Below, one piece after another: positions 48,013 through 58,926 of a stretch of DNA of 64,000 nucleotides (position 1 is the stretch's first letter; each line of letters starts with the position of its first letter). This DNA comes from Triticum aestivum (lineage: Eukaryota; Streptophyta; Magnoliopsida; Poales; Poaceae), in contig NC_057800.1 of assembly GCF_018294505.1 (NCBI RefSeq), positions 478,206,530 to 478,270,529 on the forward strand, in the 5' to 3' direction. The notes beneath the pieces were generated by a model, which saw nothing but the letters and a program-made list of their open reading frames with translations, was not told the DNA's origin and did not search any database. The position numbers were made by a program, and so were the translations under genes.

Positions 48013-49175
48013 ACCAGAGTGAGATCCGTACCAGAGTGGTATGGTAATGCTGTTCTAGAGGTCATGTTACTTGACCATGATGAGCTTATGAACTATGAGG
48101 AAGCGATGATGAGCCTAGATTCCGCGAAATGGCTTGAGGCCATGAAATCTGAGACGAGATCCATGTATGAGAACAAAGTATGGACTTTGATTGACTTGCC
48201 AATTGATCGGCGAGTCATTGAGATTAAATGGATCTTCAAGAGGAAGACGGACGCTGATAGTAGTGTTACTATCTACAAAGCTAGAATTGTCGCAAAAAGG
48301 TTTTCGACAAGTTCAAGGTGTTGACTATGATGAGAGTTTCTCACTCGTATATATGCTTAAGTCTGTCCGAATCATGTTAGCAATTGCCGCATTTTATGAA
48401 ATCTGGCAAATGGATAAACAAAACTGCATTCTTTAATGGATTTATTAAAGAAGAGTTGTATATGATGCAACTAGAAGGTTTTTTCAATCCTAAAGGTACT
48501 AACAAAATATGCAAGCTCTAGCGATCCATCTATGGACTGGTGCAAGCATCTTGGAGTTGGAATATACGCTTCGATAAGTTGATGAAAGCATATAGTTTTA
48601 TACAGACTTGCGGTGAAGCCTGTATTTACAAGAAAGTGAGTGGGAGCACTACAGCATTTCTGATAAGTATATGTGAATGACATATTGTTGATCAGAGATA
48701 ATGTAGAATTATTCTGCAAAGCATAAAGGAATGTTTGAAAGGAGTTTTTCAAAGAAAGACCTCGGTGAAGCTGCTTACATATTGAGCATCAAGATCTATA
48801 GAGATAGATCAAGACGCTTGATAAGTTTTTCAATGAGTACATACCTTGACAAGATTTTGTAGTAGTTCAAAATGGAACAGTCAAAGAAGGAGTTCTTGCC
48901 CGTGTTACAAAGGTGTGAAGTTGAGTAAGACTCAAAACCCGACCACGACAGAAGATAGAAAGAGAATGAAAGTCATTCCCTATGCCTCAGCCATAGGTTC
49001 TATAAAGTATGCCATGCTGTGTACCAGACCTATTGTATACCCTGCCCTGAGTTTGGCAAGGGAGTACAATAGTGATCTAGGAGTAGATCACTGGACATTG
49101 GTCAAAATTATCCTTAGTGGAATAAGGATATGTTTCTCGATTATGAACGTGACACAAGGTTTGTCGTAAAGGGTT
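48013..49175 (+). pseudogene. Copia-B reverse transcriptase and RNase H
   Basis: Starts in the same frame as integrase (R-S-V-P-E-W), then shifts at a five-A run (48294-48298) after V-A-K. The later M-D-K-Q-N and Y-G-L-V-Q-A parts are in further frames. The catalytic box is Y-V-N-D at 48670-48681, so the first Asp of the Y-V-D-D pair is lost. RNase H fragments run to about 49170. Confidence 0.85.
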
Positions 49176-49390
49176 ACGTCGATGCAAGTTTTGGCACTGA
49201 TCCAGATGACTCTAAGTCTCAATCTGGATACATATTGAAAGTGGGAGCAATTAGCTAGAGTAGCTCCATGCAGAGCATTGTTGACATAGAAATTTGCAAA
49301 ATACTTACGGATCTGAATGTGGCAGACCCGTTGACTAAACTTCTCTCACAAGCAAAACATGATCACACCTCAGTACTCTTTGGGTGTTAA

Positions 49391-49554
49391 TCACATAGCG
49401 ATGTGAACTAGATTATTGACTCTAGTAAACCCTTTGGGTGTTGGTCACATGTCGATGTGAACTATGGGTGTTAATCACATGGTGATGTGAACTATTGATG
49501 TTAAATCACATGGTGATGTGAACTAGATTATTGACTCTAGTGCAAGTGGGAGAC
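49391..49554 (+). promoter_or_regulatory. Copia-B polypurine region with four palindromes
   Basis: TCACAT-n4-ATGTGA occurs at 49391-49406, 49445-49460, 49475-49490 and 49506-49521. GTGCAAGTGGGAGAC follows and abuts the LTR at 49555. Copia-A has two of these palindromes, so their number varies. Confidence 0.8.
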
Positions 49555-51238
49555 TGAAGGAAATATGCCCTAGAGGCAATAATAAAGTTATTATTTATTT
49601 CCTTATATCATGATAAATGTTTATTATTCATGCTAGAATTGTATTACCCGGATACGTAATACTTGTGTGAATACATAGACAAACAAAGTGTCACTAGTAT
49701 GCCTCTACTTAACTAGCTCGTTAATCGAAGATGGTTATGTTTCCTAACCATAGACATGAGTTGTCATTTGATTAACGGGATCACATCATTAGGAGAATGA
49801 TGTGATTGACATGACCCATTCCATTAGCTTAGCACCTGATCGTTTAGTATGTTGTTATTGCTTTCTTCATGACTTATACATGTTCCTATGACTATGAGAT
49901 TATGCAACTCCCGTTTATCGGTGGAACACTTTATGTGCTACCAAACGTCACAACGTAACTGGATGATTATAAAGGTGCTCTAAAAGTGTCTCCAAAGGTA
50001 CATGTTGGGTTGGCGTATTTGGAGATTAGGATTTGTCGCTCCGATTGTCGGAGAGGTATCTCTGGGCCCTCTCGGTAATACACATCACTTAAGCCTTGCA
50101 AGCAATGCAACTAATAAGTTAGCTGCAAGATGATGTATTACGGAACGAGAACAGAGACTTGCCGGTAACGAGATTGAACTAGGTATTGAGATACCGACGA
50201 TCGAATCTCGGGCAAGTAACATACCGATGACAAAGGGAACAACGTATGTTGTTATGCGGTCTGACCGATAAAGATCTTCGTAGAATATGTAGGAGCCAAT
50301 ATGAGCATCCAGGTTCCGCTATTGGTTATTGACCGGAGACGTGTCTCAGTCATGTCTACATTGTTCTCGAACTCGTAGGGTCCGCACGCTTAAGGTTTCA
50401 ATGATAGTTATATTATGAGTTTATGAGTTTTGATGTACCGAAGGAGTTCGGAGTCCCGGATGAGATCGGGGACATGATGAGGAGTCTCGAAATGGTCGAG
50501 ACGTAAAGATCGATATATTGGATGACTATATTTGGACACCGGAAAGGTTCCGGGTAAGATTGGGACAATACCGGATCACCGGGAGGTTATTGGAACCCCC
50601 CGGGAGGTACATGGGCCTTATTGGGCCTTAGTGGAAAGGAGGGGAAAGGAGCAAAGGAGGGGGCGCCCCCCCCCCCAAGCCCAATCCGAATTGGGAAGGG
50701 GGCCGGCCCCCCTTTCCTTCCTCCCTCCTTCCTCTTCCTTCCCTCTCCTACTCCTAATAGGAAAAAGGGGAGTCCTACTCCCGGTGGGAGTTGGACTCCC
50801 CCCCCTTGGGCGCGCCACCCTCCTTGGCTGGCCCCCTCCTCCACTCCTTTATATACGGGGCAGGGGGGCACCCTAGATACACAACAATTGATCATTGATC
50901 TCTTAGCCGTGTGCGGTGCCCCCCTCCACCATAATCCTCGATAATATTGTAGCGGTGCTTAGGCGAAGCCCTGCGACGGTAGAACATCAAGATCATCACC
51001 ACGCCGTCGTGCTGACATAACTCATCCCCGACACTTTGCTGGATCGGAGTCCGGGGATCATCATCGAGCTGAACGTGTGCAAAAGCTCGGAGGTACCATA
51101 GTTTCGGTGCTTGATCGGTCGGGCCGTGAAGACGTATGACTACATCAACCGCGTTGTTATAACGCTTCTGCTTTCGGTCTACGAGGGTACGTAGACAACA
51201 CTCTCCCCTCTTGTTGCTATGCATCACCATGATCTTGC
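49555..51238 (+). repeat. Copia-B 3' LTR, truncated
   Basis: Matches the 5' LTR through GATCTTGC and then stops. A TATA-like TTTATATAC lies at 50848-50856. Confidence 0.92.
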
Positions 51239-54200
51239 GCCCCGCCTCCGTCCTCCCCCGCGACGCCACCTCACCGGTGCCGCCCGGCCCCGAACGCCTC
51301 GTCCTCGCCGAACGCCTCGTACTCGCCGCCCCCTCCCGGCCTTCTTCCTCACCCTCCGGCATCGCGCCCGTCTTCCTCGAGCCCCGGCACGACCTCGACG
51401 CCGCTGGACCCCGCCATCGTCGGAGCTGCCTCGCGGAGCGGCCCTGCCGTCCTCCTCTTCGACTCCTCCTCGCCGGACCTCCTCCTCTACGTCGCCGTCA
51501 TCCCCGTCCTCCTCCCCAAAGGCTCCACCGAGCCTCACCGACCCTCTTCTCTGCAACGCCGGTGAGGCCACGGCCTCCCTCTCCTCTTCTCCCCTCTCTG
51601 TTGCACGTCACCGTGCCCGCACCCCGTTCGCCCCCGCTCGACCCAGCGCGCGCCCACACGCTCCCGTGCGCCCCCGCGCGCGCGACCCGCGCCATCCAGC
51701 CGTAGCCACGACGCCCGTCGCCCTTGCTACCGACTCCCACCGCCGTCTCTGCCCTGCGGCTCCTGGCCGCGTCCGCCCGGGGCGCCGTCGTCGTCCGACG
51801 CCTCATCCCACTCCCGCTACGTCAGCCGTCCACTGCGGCGATCCTCTCAGCCAACCGCGCCGCCCTGCTCTGGTCGTCGGAGCCAGGCCGCACGCCCGCT
51901 GCCCCGCGGCGCCTCGTCGGGCTGGCGCTCGTCGCCCGACCCACCCGGCGCCCGTAACCGTGCGCCCGCTAAGGCACTTAGGCCAATGACATGTGGGGTC
52001 CCACACCCCACGCCCTAGAATGTTTAAAAAAAACATAAGAAAAATAATATATAAAATAAAATTAATAATAATTGAATTATTTAATTAATTGTTTACTTAA
52101 TTAATTAATTTAATTAATCTTGTTTAGATTAACCTAATCATTTAGTTAGACTAACTAAACTTGATTAGTTAGTCTTAGCCTATGGCATGCAGGACCCACA
52201 TGTCAGGTTGACCAGTCAACTCTGTTGACTGCTGACGTCAGCATGACCTCATGCTGATGTCATTAATCCATTTTTCGAATTAATTTAAATAATTAATTAA
52301 ATTCAAGAAATTCATAAAATCTTTAGAAAATCATAACTTTTAATCCGTAACTTGGATTAAATTATTTTCAACATGAAAGTTGCCCAAAACGACGAGACGA
52401 ATCCGGATACGCAGTTCGTTCGTCCGCCACACACCCCTAACCTATCGAACTCGCAAGTTTCTCCCTCCGGCTCCTCTGCCCGAAAACACGAAACACCGGG
52501 ACTACTTTCCCGGGGGTTTTCCCCCCTTCACCGGTATCACCTACTACCGCATTAGGGCACACCGAACACCGCGTATTGCCTTGATATATTTTGTGGTGCC
52601 TTGTTTGCTCTGTATTCATTATTTCTTCCTCCTCTTCTCTCAGGTAGACTACGAGACCGACGCTGCTGCTGACCAGTTCGACTACGGAGTTGACGACCCC
52701 TCTCTCTTGCCAGAGCAACCAGGCAAGCCCCCCCCCCTTTTGATCACCAGATATCGCCTACTCTTCTCTATACTGCTTGCATTAGAGTAGTGTAGCATGT
52801 TACTGCTTTCCGTTAATCCTATTATGATGCATAGCCTGTCATTGCTGCTACAGTCATTGATACCTTACCCGCAATCCTAAATGCTTAGTATAGGATGCTA
52901 GTGTTCCATCAGTGACCCTACACTCTTGTCCGTCTGCCATGCTATACTACTGGGTTGTGATCACTTCGGGAGGTGATCACGGGCATATACTATATACTTT
53001 ACACTGTTACATTACCTGTGATACTGTTCGGAGTTGGGGGCTGAAAGGACGGGTGGCTCCATCCCGGTAGAGGTGGGCCTGAGTTCCCGACGGCCCCCGA
53101 CTGTTACTTTGTGGCGGAGCGACAGGGCAGGTTGAGACCACCTAGGAGACAGGTGGGCCTGGCCTTGTTCGGCATTCGCGGATACTTAACACGCTTAACG
53201 AGATCTTGGTATTTGATCTGAGTCTGGCTACTGGCCTATACGCACTAACCATCTACGCGGGAGTAGTTATGGGTATCCCGACGTCGTGGTATCAGCCGAA
53301 GCACTTTAGACGTCAGCGACGGAGCGGCGCGTGCCGGATTGGAACGTAAGCCTGCTCTTGTATTAAGGGGGCTAGTTCTGCTTCCGGCCGCCCACGCAAC
53401 ATGCAGGTGTGCTATGGGCGATGGGCCCAGACCCCTGTGCGCTTAGGTTTAGACCGGCGTGCTGGCCTCTCTGTTTTGCCTAGGTGGGGCTGCGACGTGT
53501 TGATCTTCCGCGGCCGGGCATGACCCAGGAAAGTGTGTCCGGCCAAATGGGATCAAGCGTGTTGGGTTATGTGGTGCACCCCTGCAGGGAAGTTAATCTA
53601 TTCGAATAGCCGTGATCTTCGGTAACAGGACGACTTGGAGTTGTACCTTGACCTTATGACAACTAGAACCGGATACTTAATAAAACACACCCTTCCAAGT
53701 TCCACAGACAACCCGGTGATCACTTTTCTACAGGGCGACGAGGAGAGGATCGACGGGTAGGATTATGCTATGCGATGCTTCTTGGAGTTGCTACTTGGAG
53801 TTGCTACTTGGAGATGCTACTTGGAGGACTTCAATCTACTCTTTTCTACATGCTGCAAGACGGAGGCTGCCAAAAGCGTAGTCTTCGACAGGAATAGCTA
53901 TCCCCCTCTTATTCTGGCATTCTGCAGTTCAGTCCACCGATATGGCCCTTTACACATATACCCATGCATATGTAGTGTAGCTCCTTGCTTGCGAGTACTT
54001 TGGATGAGTACTCACGGTTGCTTTTCTCCCTCGTTTCCCCCTTTCCCTTCTACCTGGTTGTCGCAACCAGATGCTGGAGCCCTGGAGCCAGACGCCACCG
54101 TCGACGACGACTACTACCCCGGAGGTGCCTACTACTACGTGCAGCCCGCTGACGACGACCAGGAGTAGTTTAGGAGGATCCCAGGCAGGAGGCCTGCGCC

Positions 54201-54467
54201 TCTTTCGATCTGTATCCCAGTTTGTGCTAGCCTTCTTAAGGCAAACTTGTTTAACTTATGTCTGTACTCAGATATTGTTGCTTCCGCTGACTCGTCTATG
54301 ATCGAGCACTTGTATTCGAGCCCTCGAGGCCCCTGGCTTGTATTATGATGCTTGTATGACTTATTTTATTTGTAGAATTGTGTTGTGATATCTTCCCGTG
54401 AGTCCCTGATCTTGATCGTACACATTTGCGTGCATGATTAGTGTACGATTGAATCGGGGGCGTCACA
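51239..54467. mobile_element. Truncated LTR S3 of an unassigned family
   Basis: The right end is GGGGGCGTCACA, in the style of S1 and S2, and is followed by GGTAT inside a reversed Copia LTR. The left end is missing. It has a GC-rich stretch (51239-51990; ORFs up to 256 codons in several frames are composition artefacts), an AT-rich stretch with TAATTAAT runs (52020-52170), a cluster of W-box and TGACGTCA motifs (52208-52243) and a C/T-rich region near 52640. No coding domain or primer site was seen. Confidence 0.65.
52208..52243. promoter_or_regulatory. W-box cluster and TGACGTCA palindrome
   Basis: TTGACC (52208-52213), reverse TTGACT (52214-52219) and TTGACT (52225-52230) are W-box cores bound by WRKY factors. 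TGCTGACGTCAGCA (52230-52243) is a 14-bp palindrome with the TGACGTCA core bound by bZIP factors. Activity is not shown. Confidence 0.5.
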
Positions 54468-54836
54468 GGTATCCAGGAGTTACACGCTCTCATGGTCGAA
54501 GGAAGAGATACTTGACATTGGCAAAGCTCTAGCAATTGAACTACACGATCTTTGTGCTAGGCTTAGGATTGGGTCTTGTCCATCACATGATTCTCCTAAT
54601 GATGTGATCCCGTTATCAACGACATCCAATGTCCATGGTTAGGAAACCGTAACCATCTGTTGATCAACGAGCTAGTCAACTAGAGGCTTGCCAGGGACAT
54701 GGTGTTGTCTATGTATTCACACGTGTATTACGATTTCCGGATAATACAGTTATAGCATGAATAAAAGACTATTATCATGAACAAAGAAACATAATAATAA
54801 CACTTTTATTATTGCCTCTAGGGCATATTTCCAACA
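54468..54836 (-). repeat. Reversed Copia LTR fragment H
   Basis: On the minus strand it begins TGTTGGAAATATGCC at 54836 and runs about 369 bp before S3 interrupts it. It resembles the Copia-D LTR type. It lies against the reverse transcriptase of Copia-C, so it is the end of an element inserted there whose remainder is lost. Confidence 0.8.
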
Positions 54837-55380
54837 GCTTGCACCAGTCCATAAATGGATCGCTGGAGCTTGCACACTTTGTTAGCTCCTTTTGGATCGA
54901 CAAAACCTTCCGGCTGCATCATATACAACTCTTCTTCCAGAAATCCATTCAGGAATGCAGTTTTGACATCCATTTGCTGGATTTCATAAAATGCGGCAAT
55001 TGCTAACATGATTCGGACAGACTTAAGCATAGATACGAGTGAGAAACTCTCATCATAGTCAACACCTTGAACTTGTCGAAAACCTTTTTGCGACAATTCT
55101 AGCTTTGTAGATAGTAACACTACTATCAGCGTCCGTCTTCCTCTTGAAGATCCATTTAATCTCAATGGCTCGCCGATCATTGGGCAAGTCAATCAAAGTC
55201 CATACTTTGTTCTCATACATGGATCTCATCTCAGATTTCATGGCCTCAAGCCATTTCGCGGAATCTAGGCTCATCATCGCTTCCTCGTAGTTCACAAGTT
55301 CGTCATGGTCTAGTAACATGACTTCCAGAACAGGATTACCGTACCACTTTGGTGCGGATCTCACTCTGGTTTACCTACGA
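54837..55380 (-). pseudogene. Copia-C reverse transcriptase, N-terminal half
   Basis: Begins after a TAA (55371-55373 on the minus strand) in the same place as in Copia-B. Frame 55364-55059 runs through V-A-K and shifts at a five-base A/T run (55085-55089), as in Copia-B. The next frame keeps [10 protein letters not shown] and Y-G-L-V-Q-A, then ends at the junction. The Y-V-D-D region is absent. Confidence 0.85.
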
Positions 55381-56700
55381 GATTCGGCATTAACTTGATC
55401 TGAAGTTACATGATCATCATCATTAGTCTTCCTCACTAATTGGTGTAGTAGTCACAGGAACAGATTTCTTGTGATGAACTACTTTTCAATAAGGGAGAAG
55501 GTACAATTACCTTATCAAGTTCTACTTTCCTTCCACTCACTTCTTTCAAGAGAAACTCCTTCTCTAGAAAGGATCCATTCTTAGCAACGAATGTCTTGCC
55601 TTCGGATCTGTGATAGAAGGTGTACCCAATAGTCTCCTTTGGGTATCCTATGAAGACATATTTCTCCGATTTGGGTTTGAGCTTATCAGGATGAAACTTT
55701 TTCATATAAGCATCACAATCCCAAACTTTAAGAAACGACAACTTTGGTTTCTTACCAAACCACAGTTCAGATTGTGTCGTCTCAACGGACTTAGATGGTG
55801 CCCTTTTAAACGTGAATGCAGCTGTCTTTAATGCATAACCCCAAAACGATAGTGGTAGATCGGTAAGAGACATCATAGATCGCACCATATCTAATAAATT
55901 ACGGTTATGATGTTCGGACACACCATTATGCTGTGGTGTTCCAGGTGGCGTGAGTAGTGAAACTATTTCACATTGTTTTAACTTAAGGCCAGACTCGTAA
56001 CTCAAATATTTTACCTCTGCGATCATATCGTAGAAACTTTTATTTTCTTGTTACGATGATTCTCCACTTCACTCTGAAATTCTTTGAACTTTTCAAATAT
56101 TTCAGACTTGTGTTTCATTAAGTAGATATACCCATATCTGCTCAAATCATCTGTGAAGGTCAGAAAATAATGATACCCGCCACGAGCCTTAACACTCATT
56201 GGATCTCATACATCAGTATATATTATTTCCAATAAGTCAGTTGCTCGCTCCATAGTTCTGGAGAACGGCATTTTAGTCATCTTGCCCATGAGGCATGGTT
56301 CGCAAGCATCAACTGATTCATAATCAAGTGATTCCAAAAACCCATTAGCATGGAGTTTCTTCATGCGCTTTACACCAATATGACCTAAACGGCAGTGCCA
56401 CAAATAAGTTGCGCTATCATTATTAACTTTGCATCTTTTGGTTTCAATATTATGATTATGTGTATCACTACGATCGAGATCCAACGAACTATTTTCATTG
56501 GGTGTGTAACCATATAAGGTTTTATTCATGTAAACAGAACAACAATTTATTCTCTTATTTAAATGAATAACCGTATTACAATAAACATGATCAAATCATA
56601 TTCATGCTCAACGCAAACACCAAATAACACTTATTCAGGTTCAACACTAATCCCGAAAGTATAGGGACTGTGCGATGAAGATCATATCAATCTTGGAACC
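55381..56700 (-). pseudogene. Copia-C integrase
   Basis: Frames 56529-56206 (L-W-H-C-R-L-G-H, C-E-P-C) and 56026-55436 (G-V-S-E-H-H-N, W-F-G-K-K-P, F-I-G-Y) cover pre-integrase and integrase. The catalytic core between them is frameshifted around 56020-56060 and has stops. The state of the two catalytic Asp sites matches a dead enzyme. Confidence 0.83.
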
Positions 56701-57663
56701 ACTTCCAACACACATCGTCACTTCACCCTTAACTAGTCTATATTTATTCTGCAACTCCCGTTTCGAGTTACTAATCTTAGTAACTGAACAGTATCAAATA
56801 CTGAGGGGTTGCTATAAACACTAGTAAAGTACACATCAATAACATGTATATCAAATATACTTATGTTCACTTTGTCATCCTTCTTATCTGCCAATCACTT
56901 GGGGTAGTTCCGCTTCCAGTGACCAGTCCCTTTGCAGTAGAAACACTTAGTCTCAGGCTTAGGACCAGACTTGGGCTTCTTCACTTGAGCAGCAACTTGC
57001 TTGCTATTCTTTTTGAAGTTCCCCTTCTTCCCTCTGCCCTTTTCTTGAAACTAGTGGTCTTGTCTACCATCAACACTTGATGTTTTTCTCGATTTCTACC
57101 TTCGTCAATTTCCGCATTATGAAGAGCTTGGGAATCGTTTCCATTATCCCTTGCATATCATAGTTCATCACGAAGTTCTACTAACTTGGTGATGGTGACT
57201 AGAGAATTCTGTCAATCACTATCTTATCTGGAAGATTAACTCCCACTTGATTCAAGCGATTGTAGTACTCAGACAATCTGAGCACATGCTCACTAGTTGA
57301 GCGATTCTCCTCCATCTTTTAGCTATAGAACTTGTTGGAGACTTCATATCTCTCAAATCGGGTATTTGCTTGAAATATTAACTTCAACTCCTGGAACATC
57401 TCATATGCTCCATGACGTTCAAAACGTCTTTGAAGTACCGATTCTAAGCCATTAAGCATGGTGCACTAAACTATCAAGTAGTCATCATATTGAGCTAGCC
57501 AAACGTTCATAACGTTTGCATCTGCTCCTGCAATAGGTCTGTCACCTAGCGGTGCATCAAGGACATAATTCTTCTATGCAGCAATGAGGATAAACCTCAG
57601 ATCACGGATCCAATCCGCATCATTGCTACTAACATCTTTCAACACAATTTTCTCTAGGAACAT
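56701..57663 (-). pseudogene. Copia-C gag and protease remnant
   Basis: Gag starts at the minus-strand ATG at 57663 (M-F-L-E-K). A C-F-Y-C-x4-H-type knuckle is readable near 56910-56950, but frameshifts break the frame on both sides. No ORF above 80 codons is coding here. Confidence 0.8.
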
Positions 57664-58926
57664 ATCAAAATAAACACAGGGAAGCAACAATGCGAGCTAT
57701 TGATCTACAACATGATTTGCAAAATACTACCAGAACTAAGATCATGATAAATTTAAGTTCAATTTAATCATATTACTTAAGAACTCCCACTTAGATAGAC
57801 ATCCCTCTAATCCTCTAAGTGATCACGTGATCCAAATCAACTAAACTATGTCCGATCATCACGTGAGATGGAGTAGTTTCATTGGTGAACATCACTATGT
57901 TGATCATATCTACTATATGATTCACGCTCGACCTTTCGGTCTCCGTGTTCCGAGGCCATATCTGTATATGCTTGGCTCGTCAAGTATAACCTGAGTATTC
58001 TGCGTGTGCAACTGTTTTGCACCCGTTGTATTTGAACATAGAGCCTATCACACCCGATCATCACGTGGTGTCTCAGCACGAAGAACTTTTGCAACGGTGC
58101 ATACTCAGGGAGAACACTTCTTGATAATTATCGAGAGATCATCTTAAAATGCTACCGTCAATCAAAGCAAGATAAGATGCATAAAAGATAAACATCACAT
58201 GCAATCAATATAAGTGATATGATATGGCCATCATCATCTTGTGCTTGTGATCTCCATCTTTGAAGCACCGTCGTGATCACCATCGTCACCGGCGCGACAC
58301 CTTGATCACCATCGTAGCATCGTTGTCGTCTCGCCAATCTTATGCTTCCACGACTATCGCTACCGCTTAGTGATAAAGTAAAGCATTACAGCGCAATTGC
58401 ATTGCATACAATAAAGCGACAACCATATGGCTCCTGCCAGTTGCCGATAACTTGGTTACAAAACATGATCATCTCATACAAAAAAATTTAGCATCATGTC
58501 TTGACCATATCACATCACAACATGCCCTGCAAAAACAAGTTAGACGTCCTCTACTTTGTTGTTGCAAGTTTTACGTGGCTGCTACGGGCTTAAGCAAGAA
58601 CCAATCTTACCTACGCATCAAAACCACAACGATAGTTTGTCAAGTTGGTGCTGTTTTAACCTTCACAAGGACCGGGCGTAGCCACACTCGGTTCAACTAA
58701 AGTTAGAGAAACTGTCACCCGCTAGCCACCTTTGTGCAAAGCACGTCGGGAGAACCGGTCTCGCGTAAGCGTACACGTAATGTCGGTCCGGGCCGCTTCG
58801 TCCAACAATACCGCCGAACCAAAGTATGACATGCTGGTAAGCAGTATGACTTATATCGCCCACAACTCACTTGTGTTCTACTCGTGCATATAACATCAAC
58901 ACATAAAACCTAGGCTCGGATGCCAC
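57664..58926 (-). other. Copia-C leader and primer site
   Basis: The reversed leader matches Copia-A and B. The primer-binding site is reversed at 58913-58926 (GGCTCGGATGCCAC). No gene is seen. Confidence 0.82.

Larger units (their letters stand above)
42715..51238 (+). mobile_element. Copia-B: Angela/WIS/BARE1-type element, 3' truncated
   Basis: The 5' LTR starts TGAAGGAAATATGCC after AAAAT (42710-42714), inside the LINE. The order LTR, tRNA-Met-type primer site, leader, gag, protease, integrase, reverse transcriptase, RNase H, polypurine region, LTR is complete. The 3' LTR stops at about 51238, some 35-40 bp short, where unrelated GC-rich DNA begins, so no right-hand duplication can be checked. 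It is the best preserved Copia copy here but is still inactive. Confidence 0.93.

Noticed and set aside
51211..51989. 256-codon Arg/Pro-rich ORF and overlapping 164-codon ORF
   Set aside because: Same GC-composition effect in a truncated LTR; low-complexity Arg/Pro/Ser sequence with no domain and competing frames.
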